Of a stretch of DNA of 64,000 nt, positions 57,401 to 64,000 are shown piece by piece. The notes under the pieces are model-generated. The model was not told the origin of the DNA. It made no database searches and worked only from the letters and a program-made list of their open reading frames with translations. Location of the stretch: contig NZ_JAIEUI010000017.1 in the NCBI RefSeq assembly GCF_022234545.1, positions 108,214 through 172,213 on the forward strand, written 5' to 3'. This DNA is from Paenibacillus piscarius. Lineage in GTDB: Bacteria; Bacillota; Bacilli; Paenibacillales; Paenibacillaceae. Numbering within the stretch: the stretch's first letter is position 1; every line of letters starts with the position of its first letter. Both the position numbers and the translations under genes were made by a program.

Positions 57401-57768
57401 CGTGGAGCCCATCCCTGCAGAAGAGTACTACCAGTCCGGATTACGTTCTTAAAGTGAAGAAGGATCAGGAAGCTAGTCTGACACTGCTGGCTCAGAATGT
57501 ACAGGATTTCAGTGAACTGGAGTTTGTAGTGACCTATAATCCCGATGAGCTTGAATTGATCGACTTATATGATTTCACTCCAGCCAGTGATCTCGCTAAT
57601 GGAAAGATTCCCGGTTCTAATCTGGCTGCCACCTATGCCCCCGGGACAATCACAATTTCCATGGATCAGAATGTTGTCCCTGGAACCTCCTGGTCTGGAG
57701 AGATTACGACGCTCACGTTCAAATCGAAAATAACGGGCGACAGCAACGTAAAAGTTACAGTAGATTGA
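54451..57768 (+). CDS. Second giant FN3 surface protein with cohesin-like C terminus
   Basis: Exported protein of 1105 residues, second gene of the c-di-GMP operon. A signal peptide (LCVFVMVTLILFPGGTPVKAA) is followed by an N-terminal domain of about 190 residues that I do not recognise (FDGFRKTAEYVSDMG), an Ig/cadherin-like region (about 210-310), an atypical FN3-like region, then about six FN3 repeats of the same subtype as in the preceding gene. The last 110 residues (VTYNPDELELIDLYDF, FKSKITGDSNVKVTV) resemble a cohesin-type fold and the end of the preceding protein. No LPXTG motif. The shared repeat types suggest an origin by duplication. The gene has GGTAGGAGAGG upstream and a 24-base gap. 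Confidence 0.87.
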   Translation: MKDMLRKWTSILCVFVMVTLILFPGGTPVKAAGESNIISFADLHFDGFRKTAEYVSDMGNIAEITLDMPGITLKNIRFDLSTRQMIYDIALDHAAVMTSGSRTRWDNGYQRTRYLDIAVYASNSGNSSSADYYTHTSVENLDWNFTTSNTFISNASDFVAQHGGELTGGIPTKISIGVYAGDNNHRPNEPSNGWRNSLSEYLPEKNLTSNAAPTITIPTPNGQQLGPSSLFVPVIGVTDSNGDALELKYYMDSEAAARESKTITNTATTQNVSFNPLNIAALSEGSHTIRFTASDGKATTQNSVTIVVDKSPPVIGNVNIISSDSQVQVSGTAADAISGLDNVPYRYTVGSQSSGWTTNPSFTATGLTSNTAFYTKIEARDTVGNIAVHEQNVYTRAQVPSLSVQQNGETSLLMQLHDQNAASTQYLIQTGTAYVNSSGTLTSSPVWVTPSGKAVVINGLTANTSYSFQVKARNNEGLETALGGPATGTTLAAAPEGMTAEASQQWIKLSWPPSAGALAYEVEAGGTIINNGTSTSYTHNGLLPNTQHTYRVRIINPGGAGSWSQAFTQMTLPEPPASPLNLLTVPSQKFVSLTWDLVPQATRYEVEADGVVTDNGKLNSFTHKDLEASTEHTYRVRAGNAGGVSEWSAPAVQQTWPNPPETPTKISAVQDIHTVTVNWEEMDRASGYEIEVDGLIIYNKQMTSYTHEGLEALSGHTYRIRAVNIGGKSKWSSPLDVTTHPEIPDVPTNIMTTADEGQITASWHNVPHTDSYDIEVDGGTIITVKDNVFVHDQLAADSKHTYRIRAANISGTSEWSKPVTMTTMPAGINTESLTNVVAVVTNKSITLSWDTVAANARYEIEVDGKILDNGADTIYNHTGLKAEEYHLYKIRVKQGTERGDWVAVLALSTLPNLPDAPSKIEGFAQNNSIELRWEKMEGANGYQLEVDGKTIDVGNNITYLHNELASGTAHTYRVRAKNTTGVTAWSPSLQKSTTSPDYVLKVKKDQEASLTLLAQNVQDFSELEFVVTYNPDELELIDLYDFTPASDLANGKIPGSNLAATYAPGTITISMDQNVVPGTSWSGEITTLTFKSKITGDSNVKVTVD

Positions 57769-57790
57769 ATGATACCGAAGGAGAATGGTA

Positions 57791-58729
57791 ATGATCCGCA
57801 AGCGAACATACAGATATATATCCATTGCAATCATAGTCGCGTTGCTGGCTGAAGCTGCAATTGTGACCTTTCCAAGGCTTAGCCGAGAATCAGCGGTACA
57901 AGAGTCTTCCCGGCAACAAGATGAACAAACGGCCGCAGAGCTCTCGAACCTGAGCGGAGTTGCCGCAGGTAAAATATTAGAAATGAAAAAATCGGGCTCT
58001 TCCTGGAATGAAATTACGGAGACTTTAAAGCAGCAACTCCCGGCGAACAATAATGAGGATAAGCTGGGACGCTCAACTCTTTTGCATGAGGCGGGGCTAG
58101 GTGAGGAATTGCTTAAGGAATTGCGGCAGAAGGGCTTTCATGATGATGAGATTATGGAAGCCAAAATGCTGGCAGAGAGAACCATGCAGCAGTTAAAGGA
58201 AGTAGTCAGCAACGCAGCGTCTATGGTGGAGAAACCGGAAGCCTCCGCTGAACCGTCCGGCTCAGCGGAGGAGGTCATGCAGTCTGCATTCGTAACGATT
58301 AATGAGCAATTTAATGAGGGAGAGGCCGTTACTCTCCTTCTTACCTTGCAGCAGGAGTTCGGTTCCCTGGAGGCCGTAATGAATGAATATTTACTGTCGC
58401 TTCAGCTTGGGCTGAATCTCAAGGACTATATCACTGATCCCAAAACCTATCAGGAAACTAAAGAGCAGCAAACGATCACGCTCAAAGATAGCGAGATGGT
58501 CACGCTGGACGCTCTGGAGAAGCGGATGCTGGAGCAATTGCGGCAGGCGAGTGAAGCACCCGACCTTGAAGTTGCAGAGAAGGTTAATGCCCCCGGAAAT
58601 ATTGTAACCGAAGACACGGAGTCACTGATTCCGGATATTAATCCGCCTACGGTGCAGGATGTAAGACCGGAGAATCCGGCTGAAGCGGTCAGACAAGAGA
58701 TTCAGGCGATGAATCCTAATTACAAATAG
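57791..58729 (+). CDS. Membrane-anchored helical protein of the c-di-GMP operon
   Basis: 312 residues, one N-terminal membrane helix (YISIAIIVALLAEAAIVTF), the rest soluble, Glu/Gln-rich and helical, presumably outside the membrane. ATG 57791 is preferred because AAGGAG is seven bases upstream; ATG 57785 is only one base from it. It contains the segment GKILEMKKSGSSWNEITETL and DDEIMEAKMLAERT, which recur in altered form in the next gene. The tail is Pro/Asn-rich (PPTVQDVRPENPAEAV). I know no characterised homologue. Position between FN3 and Rhs genes suggests a chaperone or assembly role; that is inference. Confidence 0.75.
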   Translation: MIRKRTYRYISIAIIVALLAEAAIVTFPRLSRESAVQESSRQQDEQTAAELSNLSGVAAGKILEMKKSGSSWNEITETLKQQLPANNNEDKLGRSTLLHEAGLGEELLKELRQKGFHDDEIMEAKMLAERTMQQLKEVVSNAASMVEKPEASAEPSGSAEEVMQSAFVTINEQFNEGEAVTLLLTLQQEFGSLEAVMNEYLLSLQLGLNLKDYITDPKTYQETKEQQTITLKDSEMVTLDALEKRMLEQLRQASEAPDLEVAEKVNAPGNIVTEDTESLIPDINPPTVQDVRPENPAEAVRQEIQAMNPNYK

Positions 58730-58743
58730 AGGAGTTAAGAGGA

Positions 58744-59538
58744 ATGAACAAACGCAAGGTCATTCAAGCTTCTGCTTTAATCATCATTCTGGTTCTGGTA
58801 TTCCAGGCAGGAGTATTTGCCTATGCCAAGGTGGCCGTTACTCCTAAGGCGGAGACTGAGGAAAGTCAGGAGACGAATTCGGGACCTGTTCAGTCTGAAG
58901 TGGTTCGGAGTACATATGACCAGTTCCTGAAGGAATTCAGTGTTCAAGAGACATACCGTAAGCAGATTGAAGAGCTGGTTGCCGGCGGTTATAGCCGTGC
59001 TGCGGTCATGACCGCTTATGACTTTTTATACCACAATTTCGGTAATGTGAATGATTGGACCGCTATGCTTGAGGCCAGAAATACAGGCAAGACCTGGGAG
59101 ACGCTTTTCACACAATATCGTGAGACCCATAAGGAGTTTATCCCCAGATCCTTCGAATCGGAAGAACTAGAGCTTCTAATGCAGGTGCAGGGAGCGAATT
59201 CAGACGATATTATGATCGCCGACAGACTTTCTTTCGTAACCGGCAAGCTGTTTGGAGATTTACTGAATGCGAAGCTGAAAAGTGGCAATTGGAGCAGTGT
59301 TTTTGAACGGGAAAAGGTATTGTACAGCGGAAATCCGTTTCCTAGAGTTCAGATAACAGAGGAAGAAGTTCGTAAGTATACTGGGCAAGGCAAGCTTTCT
59401 GATCAGCAGGTTACCCATGCCTTTGTCCTCGCACAGAAGCTTGGAGAGTCTGCCAAGGTTGTAGTGACTCAAGTGGCGCAAGGGATTTCAGATGAAATAA
59501 TCATGGCCCAAAGTTATACGGAAAAGTACGGGCAATAA
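58744..59538 (+). CDS. Exported helical protein with repeated W-motif modules
   Basis: 264 residues. The N-terminal hydrophobic segment (VIQASALIIILVLVFQAGVFAYA) may be cleaved or stay as an anchor. The rest is helical with two visible modules ending in a conserved tryptophan: ARNTGKTWETLFTQYRE and AKLKSGNWSSVFERE. Between these are DDIMIADRLSFVTGK and, at the end, SDEIIMAQSYTEKYG, both like the preceding protein's DDEIMEAKMLAERT. The gene is 14 bases after its neighbour and 26 bases before the Rhs gene. AGGAG is upstream. Not a family I recognise; likely functions with the preceding protein. Confidence 0.75.
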   Translation: MNKRKVIQASALIIILVLVFQAGVFAYAKVAVTPKAETEESQETNSGPVQSEVVRSTYDQFLKEFSVQETYRKQIEELVAGGYSRAAVMTAYDFLYHNFGNVNDWTAMLEARNTGKTWETLFTQYRETHKEFIPRSFESEELELLMQVQGANSDDIMIADRLSFVTGKLFGDLLNAKLKSGNWSSVFEREKVLYSGNPFPRVQITEEEVRKYTGQGKLSDQQVTHAFVLAQKLGESAKVVVTQVAQGISDEIIMAQSYTEKYGQ

Positions 59539-59564
59539 TTTAACAGGCAGACGGAGGTAGCTTT

Positions 59565-62500
59565 GTGAAGAAAGCATGGATGCGAATATCATTGGCTTCT
59601 TTTATCTTGATGATGTTTTTCTTACCGGCGGCAAGCGCCGAGACTTTACAGGATCAGCTCAATAATCTGGTAGGTCCTAAGCAAAAGTATAACACTATGC
59701 TCTCACCGGCTTATTTGCGGACAAATGAAACGGTTGAAGAGATTAGCCCGCAGAGCGGCTCGCTGACGATCACTCAGACGGACTATGTTCTGCCCGGCAA
59801 GAACGGACTGGATCTTGAGTTTAAACGTATCTATAAGAATGAAGCGGCCAATGTGCAAGAGATGGAAGTAAACTACGTAGATGGAGCCTGGGTAGACAGG
59901 GCCTTCTCGTATGCCAAAACCTCCTCCTTCTATGAAGACAGATATAACCTGGGAATGGGGATGCGCTTCTCCTTCCCGAATATGGAGATAAAGGAGAATT
60001 CGGACGGCTCCAGCCATAAGTTTTTGCATACAGAGAGCGGAGATGTCTACCGTCTTAAGCCAGCGAATCTGGACGGAGCCTATGTATTTTTGCCGGAGGG
60101 CCAGACGGTTAAGGATGTGGTAGTCCGTGAAGCTGCCTCTTATAAGAATGGGCAAACGGATGGAACCTCGAAGTATGTAATGACAGGCAAGGACGGAAAA
60201 AACACCTATTTCGCCGAGGATGGCCGGATCTTGGGTATCGTAGACCGGTACGGCAACACTATTAATTTTCAGTATGAATCATTGAGTTATTATATGGATG
60301 GCCATTCCATTACCAAGAAGCTGATCTCCAAGATTACGGATTCAGTGGGCCGTGACACGACGATTGAATACAAAGAGGATGTCAAATATACCGTAGGTCC
60401 TGCCAGCATTGACTCTCCTGTAAGTGCAAGCAATTATTACAATGCATCGCAAAGCCCGAATAATACGGATTCCGGAGATTTGAAGGGGAAATTCCAAGTG
60501 ATTCTCCATCTTCCGGGCGATAAAAGTATTGTCTATGACAAATCAGCGGCGCTTGTGAATGACTCGAAGCATGTCATACGTACCCGGCTGCAGCGGGTGT
60601 ATGATACAGATGCCAAACCGAAATACATGTTCTGGTATGAGCAGCCGGATCTGGGTTTCACCTATTTCAATAAAGATAAATATTCCGCCTATTCCCGTTA
60701 CGAGAATCTTGTATTGGTGGATGAATTGAAAAGCAATAAAGCGAAGAGCTTTGTATATAACACCTATACCAGAAGGCTGAATGAAGGCAGTATGCAGTAC
60801 AGAAAGATTTTTGAGAGTAATGATTTGATCAAAAAAGGGTACGATTCGGCCAAATCCAGCTTTCTGGATAAATTCATCACCGATACCTACAACAAGAAGA
60901 CCTATACTTACACCAATGAAGCTGACGGATATGGCACCGCAGATTACAAGCAGGATGATAAGACCTATCTTAAAGACACATATCGTTACTACACAACGAT
61001 CACCGATGTTAACGGCAGCACGGTCAAATATACATACAACGGTAATCAGGAGCTGATCCTTACAGAGAAGCTGGGCAAGAATCATAAAGAGACCGTGACC
61101 AGTGAGCATGATGAGCTGAAGCTGGTCAAGAAGCAGGAGACCCTTGTCTATCAAGTGAATAACGGGCAGGCTACAGGGGAATCGGTCCGTTCCATTGAGA
61201 ACTACCGTTATGACGAGTACGGCAATATGACCAGTCATACCGGACCGATTGCAGAGCGTGACAGCAAGGGGTATCCGGTGAACAATGAACACACTGAACT
61301 GTATACCTATGATATTAATAAATTTCATGTTCTGACCCAGAAGACCTGGAAGCTGGACGAAAATACAACGGCTCAGACCAACTATGAGCTGGATAGTAAA
61401 GGTAACGTAATTAAAGAGAGTAGAGCTACGAATGATCCGGCGAATCCCTGGCTGATCACAGATTACGCTTATGATTCCTATGGCAATCTAATCCGCAAAA
61501 CGGCCCATGACCGTTCGCAGGATTTCACCACTTACTATGAGTATGGTATGGACGCAAATGGTACAAACACCAACGGAGCTTACCTGACCAAGCAATATCA
61601 GCAGGCGGATGGCAAGACCTATGCCAAAACCTATGCCTATGATATGCAGACCGGCAATATCGTCAGTGAGATCGACGCGAATGGCAATAAGACTTCGTAC
61701 CAGTATGACGCAGTAGGCCGTGTACTGAAGAATATCCGGCCGGACAATAAGGCACTGCAGTACGACTATCATGAGAGCCCGTATGCCAACTTCAAGATTC
61801 AGTATACCGACGCGGGGAATTACAAGTATCTGAATGAGTATGATATTGAGGGGAATTTGTTGAGCCATAGCATCAATGATCAAGGCATATGGAAGCGGTT
61901 GTCCACACTGCAATATGATGCTTTTGGCAATCTGACTAAAGAAATTGATAGTAATGGACACAGCACACGCTACGCTTATGACAGTAATCAGCAGATTGTA
62001 GAGAAATCGTTCTATGACAATGACAAGGCACTCAAGAGTGCTGTGAAAATTGATTATCAGATTAACTCTGCTCCACAGTATCCGATGCTTATGACGATTA
62101 CGAATGAAGAGGGTTATGGTAAGAGGTATTATTATGATCTTGAGAATCAGTTGGTCAAGCAAGAGGTTACGCCGGATCGCCAGAATTATTACGCCTCAAC
62201 CTTCACTTATGACTATGTGGGCAACCTCTTAACTGACACTGACGAAGGCAATCATACTACACGATATACTTATGATTCCTTGGGGCGAAAGATCAGTGCC
62301 ACTGATGCTCTGGGTAACAAGACAGATTACGGTTATAATGCGATGGAACAACCGGCCTCCGAGAAGGCACCTGGCGGTAAGATTACAGAGTGGATCTACG
62401 ACGGGCTAGGCAGAAACATCACTCAAAAAATCTATCAAGCGGGTGCCAAGGATTATTTCTATACCAATAGCCAATATGATGGGGTAAATAACAGAATTAA

Positions 62501-63941
62501 AGTCATGCAAGGGCTGTATTCAGCAGGAGTTAGCAGGGATTCCTCAATTGTCTCCTATTCATACGATTCTTTAAACCAAGTGACTGAACAGTACATCAGC
62601 GTGGATTCCACTACCCGGTCACACACATCTAACGAATATGATGCAAATGGTAATAAAGTAAAGATCATAGAGTATGCAGATTCAACTGGCGTTAAGCAGA
62701 TCGTGCAGAATTATCAATACGATTTTGCCGGAAATATAACTTCAGAGACAGGATCTTCTATAGAAAAAATGAATGATGGATCCATTGTAGAAAGAGGGGC
62801 CTATAAGACATTAAATGAATATGATCTCGAAGGCAATCTGCTGAAGACGAGGCATTTCAATGGTACAGGTTATGATACTGAGGAGAATACATACAACTAT
62901 AGAAATCTCAAGGTATCTTCCTCCAAGCCGTTTAATGACAAGGGATCTATAATCAGTCGTTATCAATATGACAAATCCGGCAATTTGGTTACCGAGACAG
63001 CAGTAATTAACGGAACTGAGCACACAACTTCCTATACCTACGATGGATTAGGTTTCGCAAACGGTACAACTGATCCTCTGGGAAATTCAACCCGATATCT
63101 TTATGATACGATGGGCAATTTGCTTAAAACGGTGGATTCAAGGTACTCGTCTCTTGCTATGGAACAGGCTCCTGGTATTGAAAATGAATATGATGCAGAC
63201 AACCGGTTAATTAAGACCGTTGCCTTTGACGGGACTAACCGTGAGGTCATTGCTTACAAGGAATATGATGGCAGGGATAACCTTATTAAGGATGTGGACG
63301 GAGAAGGGTACAATGCCACTCATCCAGAGCAGTCTATAGGTGTGTTATCCCAATATAATGTTATTGACAAGCCTATAGAGATTATCTCTGCCCAAGCTGC
63401 TTATGACAATAAACAACTGGGTTCCCGTAAAGTAAGCAAACAGCTTGCCTATGATGGTTCTGGTAATGTATTGAGTGAAACTGATGGGCTTGGCCGTACT
63501 ACTTCATATCTCTATGATCTTGGAGGCCGGCTGAAGCAAACCACTTATGCTGACGGCTTTCGGACGATGACTGATTACGACCTTACAGGCAAATGGATGA
63601 CTATTAATACAGATAAAGCAGGACAGCAGACCAAGAGCTATAATACTATTTTTGGAACTCCATATCTAATTGAATATCCGGACGGCACCTCTGAGTCCTT
63701 CCGTTATTCAGCACAAGGCGAATTGCTGGAAAGCACAGACCAGAATGGAAAGTCTAATTACTATGGATACGATCTGGCAGGCAACCAGGTATCCAAAAAA
63801 GAATATATTCGTGCGGATGAGACCAATACGTATTACCGGCTCACCGTTATGAAATATGATGAAGCTGCTAAATTGCTCTCATCAGAAACCTTCCAACTCA
63901 CCGTCTCTAAGAAAAATGGAGCTGTAACCCAGTCTATATAA
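59565..63941 (+). CDS. Secreted Rhs/YD-repeat protein without the usual core end
   Basis: Exported protein of 1458 residues, last visible gene of the c-di-GMP operon. The start is GTG 59565 with GGAGGT upstream. A signal peptide (ISLASFILMMFFLPAASA) is followed by a DUF6531-like entry domain (TQTDYVLPGKNGLDLEFKRIYK), then from about residue 490 to the end more than 20 YD-type repeats (patterns such as YRYDEYGNMT, YAYDSYGNLIRKT, YEYDGRDNLIKD). Such repeats form the shell that encloses toxins in Rhs/WapA proteins. The highly conserved closing core (xRYYDPxxGRF-like) and any toxin domain are missing; the frame stops at 63941, 59 bases from the window end, with stops in all three forward frames soon after. 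It may be a truncated copy or a toxin-less shell. Confidence 0.88.
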   Translation: MKKAWMRISLASFILMMFFLPAASAETLQDQLNNLVGPKQKYNTMLSPAYLRTNETVEEISPQSGSLTITQTDYVLPGKNGLDLEFKRIYKNEAANVQEMEVNYVDGAWVDRAFSYAKTSSFYEDRYNLGMGMRFSFPNMEIKENSDGSSHKFLHTESGDVYRLKPANLDGAYVFLPEGQTVKDVVVREAASYKNGQTDGTSKYVMTGKDGKNTYFAEDGRILGIVDRYGNTINFQYESLSYYMDGHSITKKLISKITDSVGRDTTIEYKEDVKYTVGPASIDSPVSASNYYNASQSPNNTDSGDLKGKFQVILHLPGDKSIVYDKSAALVNDSKHVIRTRLQRVYDTDAKPKYMFWYEQPDLGFTYFNKDKYSAYSRYENLVLVDELKSNKAKSFVYNTYTRRLNEGSMQYRKIFESNDLIKKGYDSAKSSFLDKFITDTYNKKTYTYTNEADGYGTADYKQDDKTYLKDTYRYYTTITDVNGSTVKYTYNGNQELILTEKLGKNHKETVTSEHDELKLVKKQETLVYQVNNGQATGESVRSIENYRYDEYGNMTSHTGPIAERDSKGYPVNNEHTELYTYDINKFHVLTQKTWKLDENTTAQTNYELDSKGNVIKESRATNDPANPWLITDYAYDSYGNLIRKTAHDRSQDFTTYYEYGMDANGTNTNGAYLTKQYQQADGKTYAKTYAYDMQTGNIVSEIDANGNKTSYQYDAVGRVLKNIRPDNKALQYDYHESPYANFKIQYTDAGNYKYLNEYDIEGNLLSHSINDQGIWKRLSTLQYDAFGNLTKEIDSNGHSTRYAYDSNQQIVEKSFYDNDKALKSAVKIDYQINSAPQYPMLMTITNEEGYGKRYYYDLENQLVKQEVTPDRQNYYASTFTYDYVGNLLTDTDEGNHTTRYTYDSLGRKISATDALGNKTDYGYNAMEQPASEKAPGGKITEWIYDGLGRNITQKIYQAGAKDYFYTNSQYDGVNNRIKVMQGLYSAGVSRDSSIVSYSYDSLNQVTEQYISVDSTTRSHTSNEYDANGNKVKIIEYADSTGVKQIVQNYQYDFAGNITSETGSSIEKMNDGSIVERGAYKTLNEYDLEGNLLKTRHFNGTGYDTEENTYNYRNLKVSSSKPFNDKGSIISRYQYDKSGNLVTETAVINGTEHTTSYTYDGLGFANGTTDPLGNSTRYLYDTMGNLLKTVDSRYSSLAMEQAPGIENEYDADNRLIKTVAFDGTNREVIAYKEYDGRDNLIKDVDGEGYNATHPEQSIGVLSQYNVIDKPIEIISAQAAYDNKQLGSRKVSKQLAYDGSGNVLSETDGLGRTTSYLYDLGGRLKQTTYADGFRTMTDYDLTGKWMTINTDKAGQQTKSYNTIFGTPYLIEYPDGTSESFRYSAQGELLESTDQNGKSNYYGYDLAGNQVSKKEYIRADETNTYYRLTVMKYDEAAKLLSSETFQLTVSKKNGAVTQSI

Positions 63942-64000
63942 GTTGAACTAGAATTATTCAGTAAGTCGGTCGTTCTCTAAACGAAGACAAAGACGATCAA

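Noticed and set aside
59565..63941. Transposon-like or recently acquired origin of the Rhs gene
   Set aside because: No terminal inverted repeats, integrase or target duplication is visible; the lower GC of the FN3-Rhs block is noted, but the window is too short to prove transfer.

Overview
The window is chromosomal DNA from a Gram-positive, low-to-mid GC Firmicute, most likely a Paenibacillus. The grounds are Bacillus-type gene order (glcT-ptsG-ptsH-ptsI; pheS-pheT-zapA and mutS2), strong AGGAGG ribosome binding sites with frequent TTG/GTG starts, a T-box leader, cre-like boxes, a sigma-W-like promoter before a flotillin operon, and lipoprotein/secreted proteins typical of that genus. No rRNA, tRNA, CRISPR array, insertion sequence or prophage was seen.

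Layout. 1-2375: end of galE and galT (Leloir pathway). 2376-6302: iron-type alcohol dehydrogenase, then an NfeD-like protein and a flotillin. 6383-8702: an ABC exporter pair. 8844-14097: antiterminator glcT, then ptsG-ptsH-ptsI behind a structured antiterminator leader. 14271-18204: an MFS transporter and a cytoplasmic pullulanase. 18285-19895 (minus): a PAS-GGDEF diguanylate cyclase. 20425-26181 (minus): a four-gene MacAB-like efflux operon headed by a repeat-containing secreted protein. 26363-30619: T-box-controlled pheS and pheT, with a palindromic element in the unusually wide gap between them. 30799-33264: ZapA fused to a very long coiled coil. 33440-34175: three back-to-back tandem-repeat arrays. 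34288-42404: a xylose-type three-component sensor and the xylFGH transporter. 42477-42884: another tandem array. 42979-50058: CuA-motif cupredoxin, a membrane GGDEF protein, YvlD-like protein, mutS2, DUF350 protein, small proteins and an MFS transporter. 50141-63941: a cyclic di-GMP (GEMM-I) riboswitch followed by five genes, all for exported or membrane proteins: two giant fibronectin-III surface proteins, two small helical proteins and an Rhs/YD-repeat protein.

How it fits together. Much of the window is carbohydrate uptake and use (galactose, glucose PTS, starch/glycogen debranching, xylose) tied together by HPr-Ser46/CcpA logic: cre-like boxes lie before both the xylose sensor operon and xylF. 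A second theme is cyclic di-GMP: two active-looking GGDEF enzymes and one c-di-GMP riboswitch controlling a large cell-surface operon.

The two observations most likely to be new are (i) the c-di-GMP-switched FN3/PA14/cohesin-like/Rhs surface operon with its two small proteins sharing a helical W-motif module, and (ii) five intergenic tandem arrays of unrelated sequence that share a period of about 51 bp and a small palindrome in each unit.
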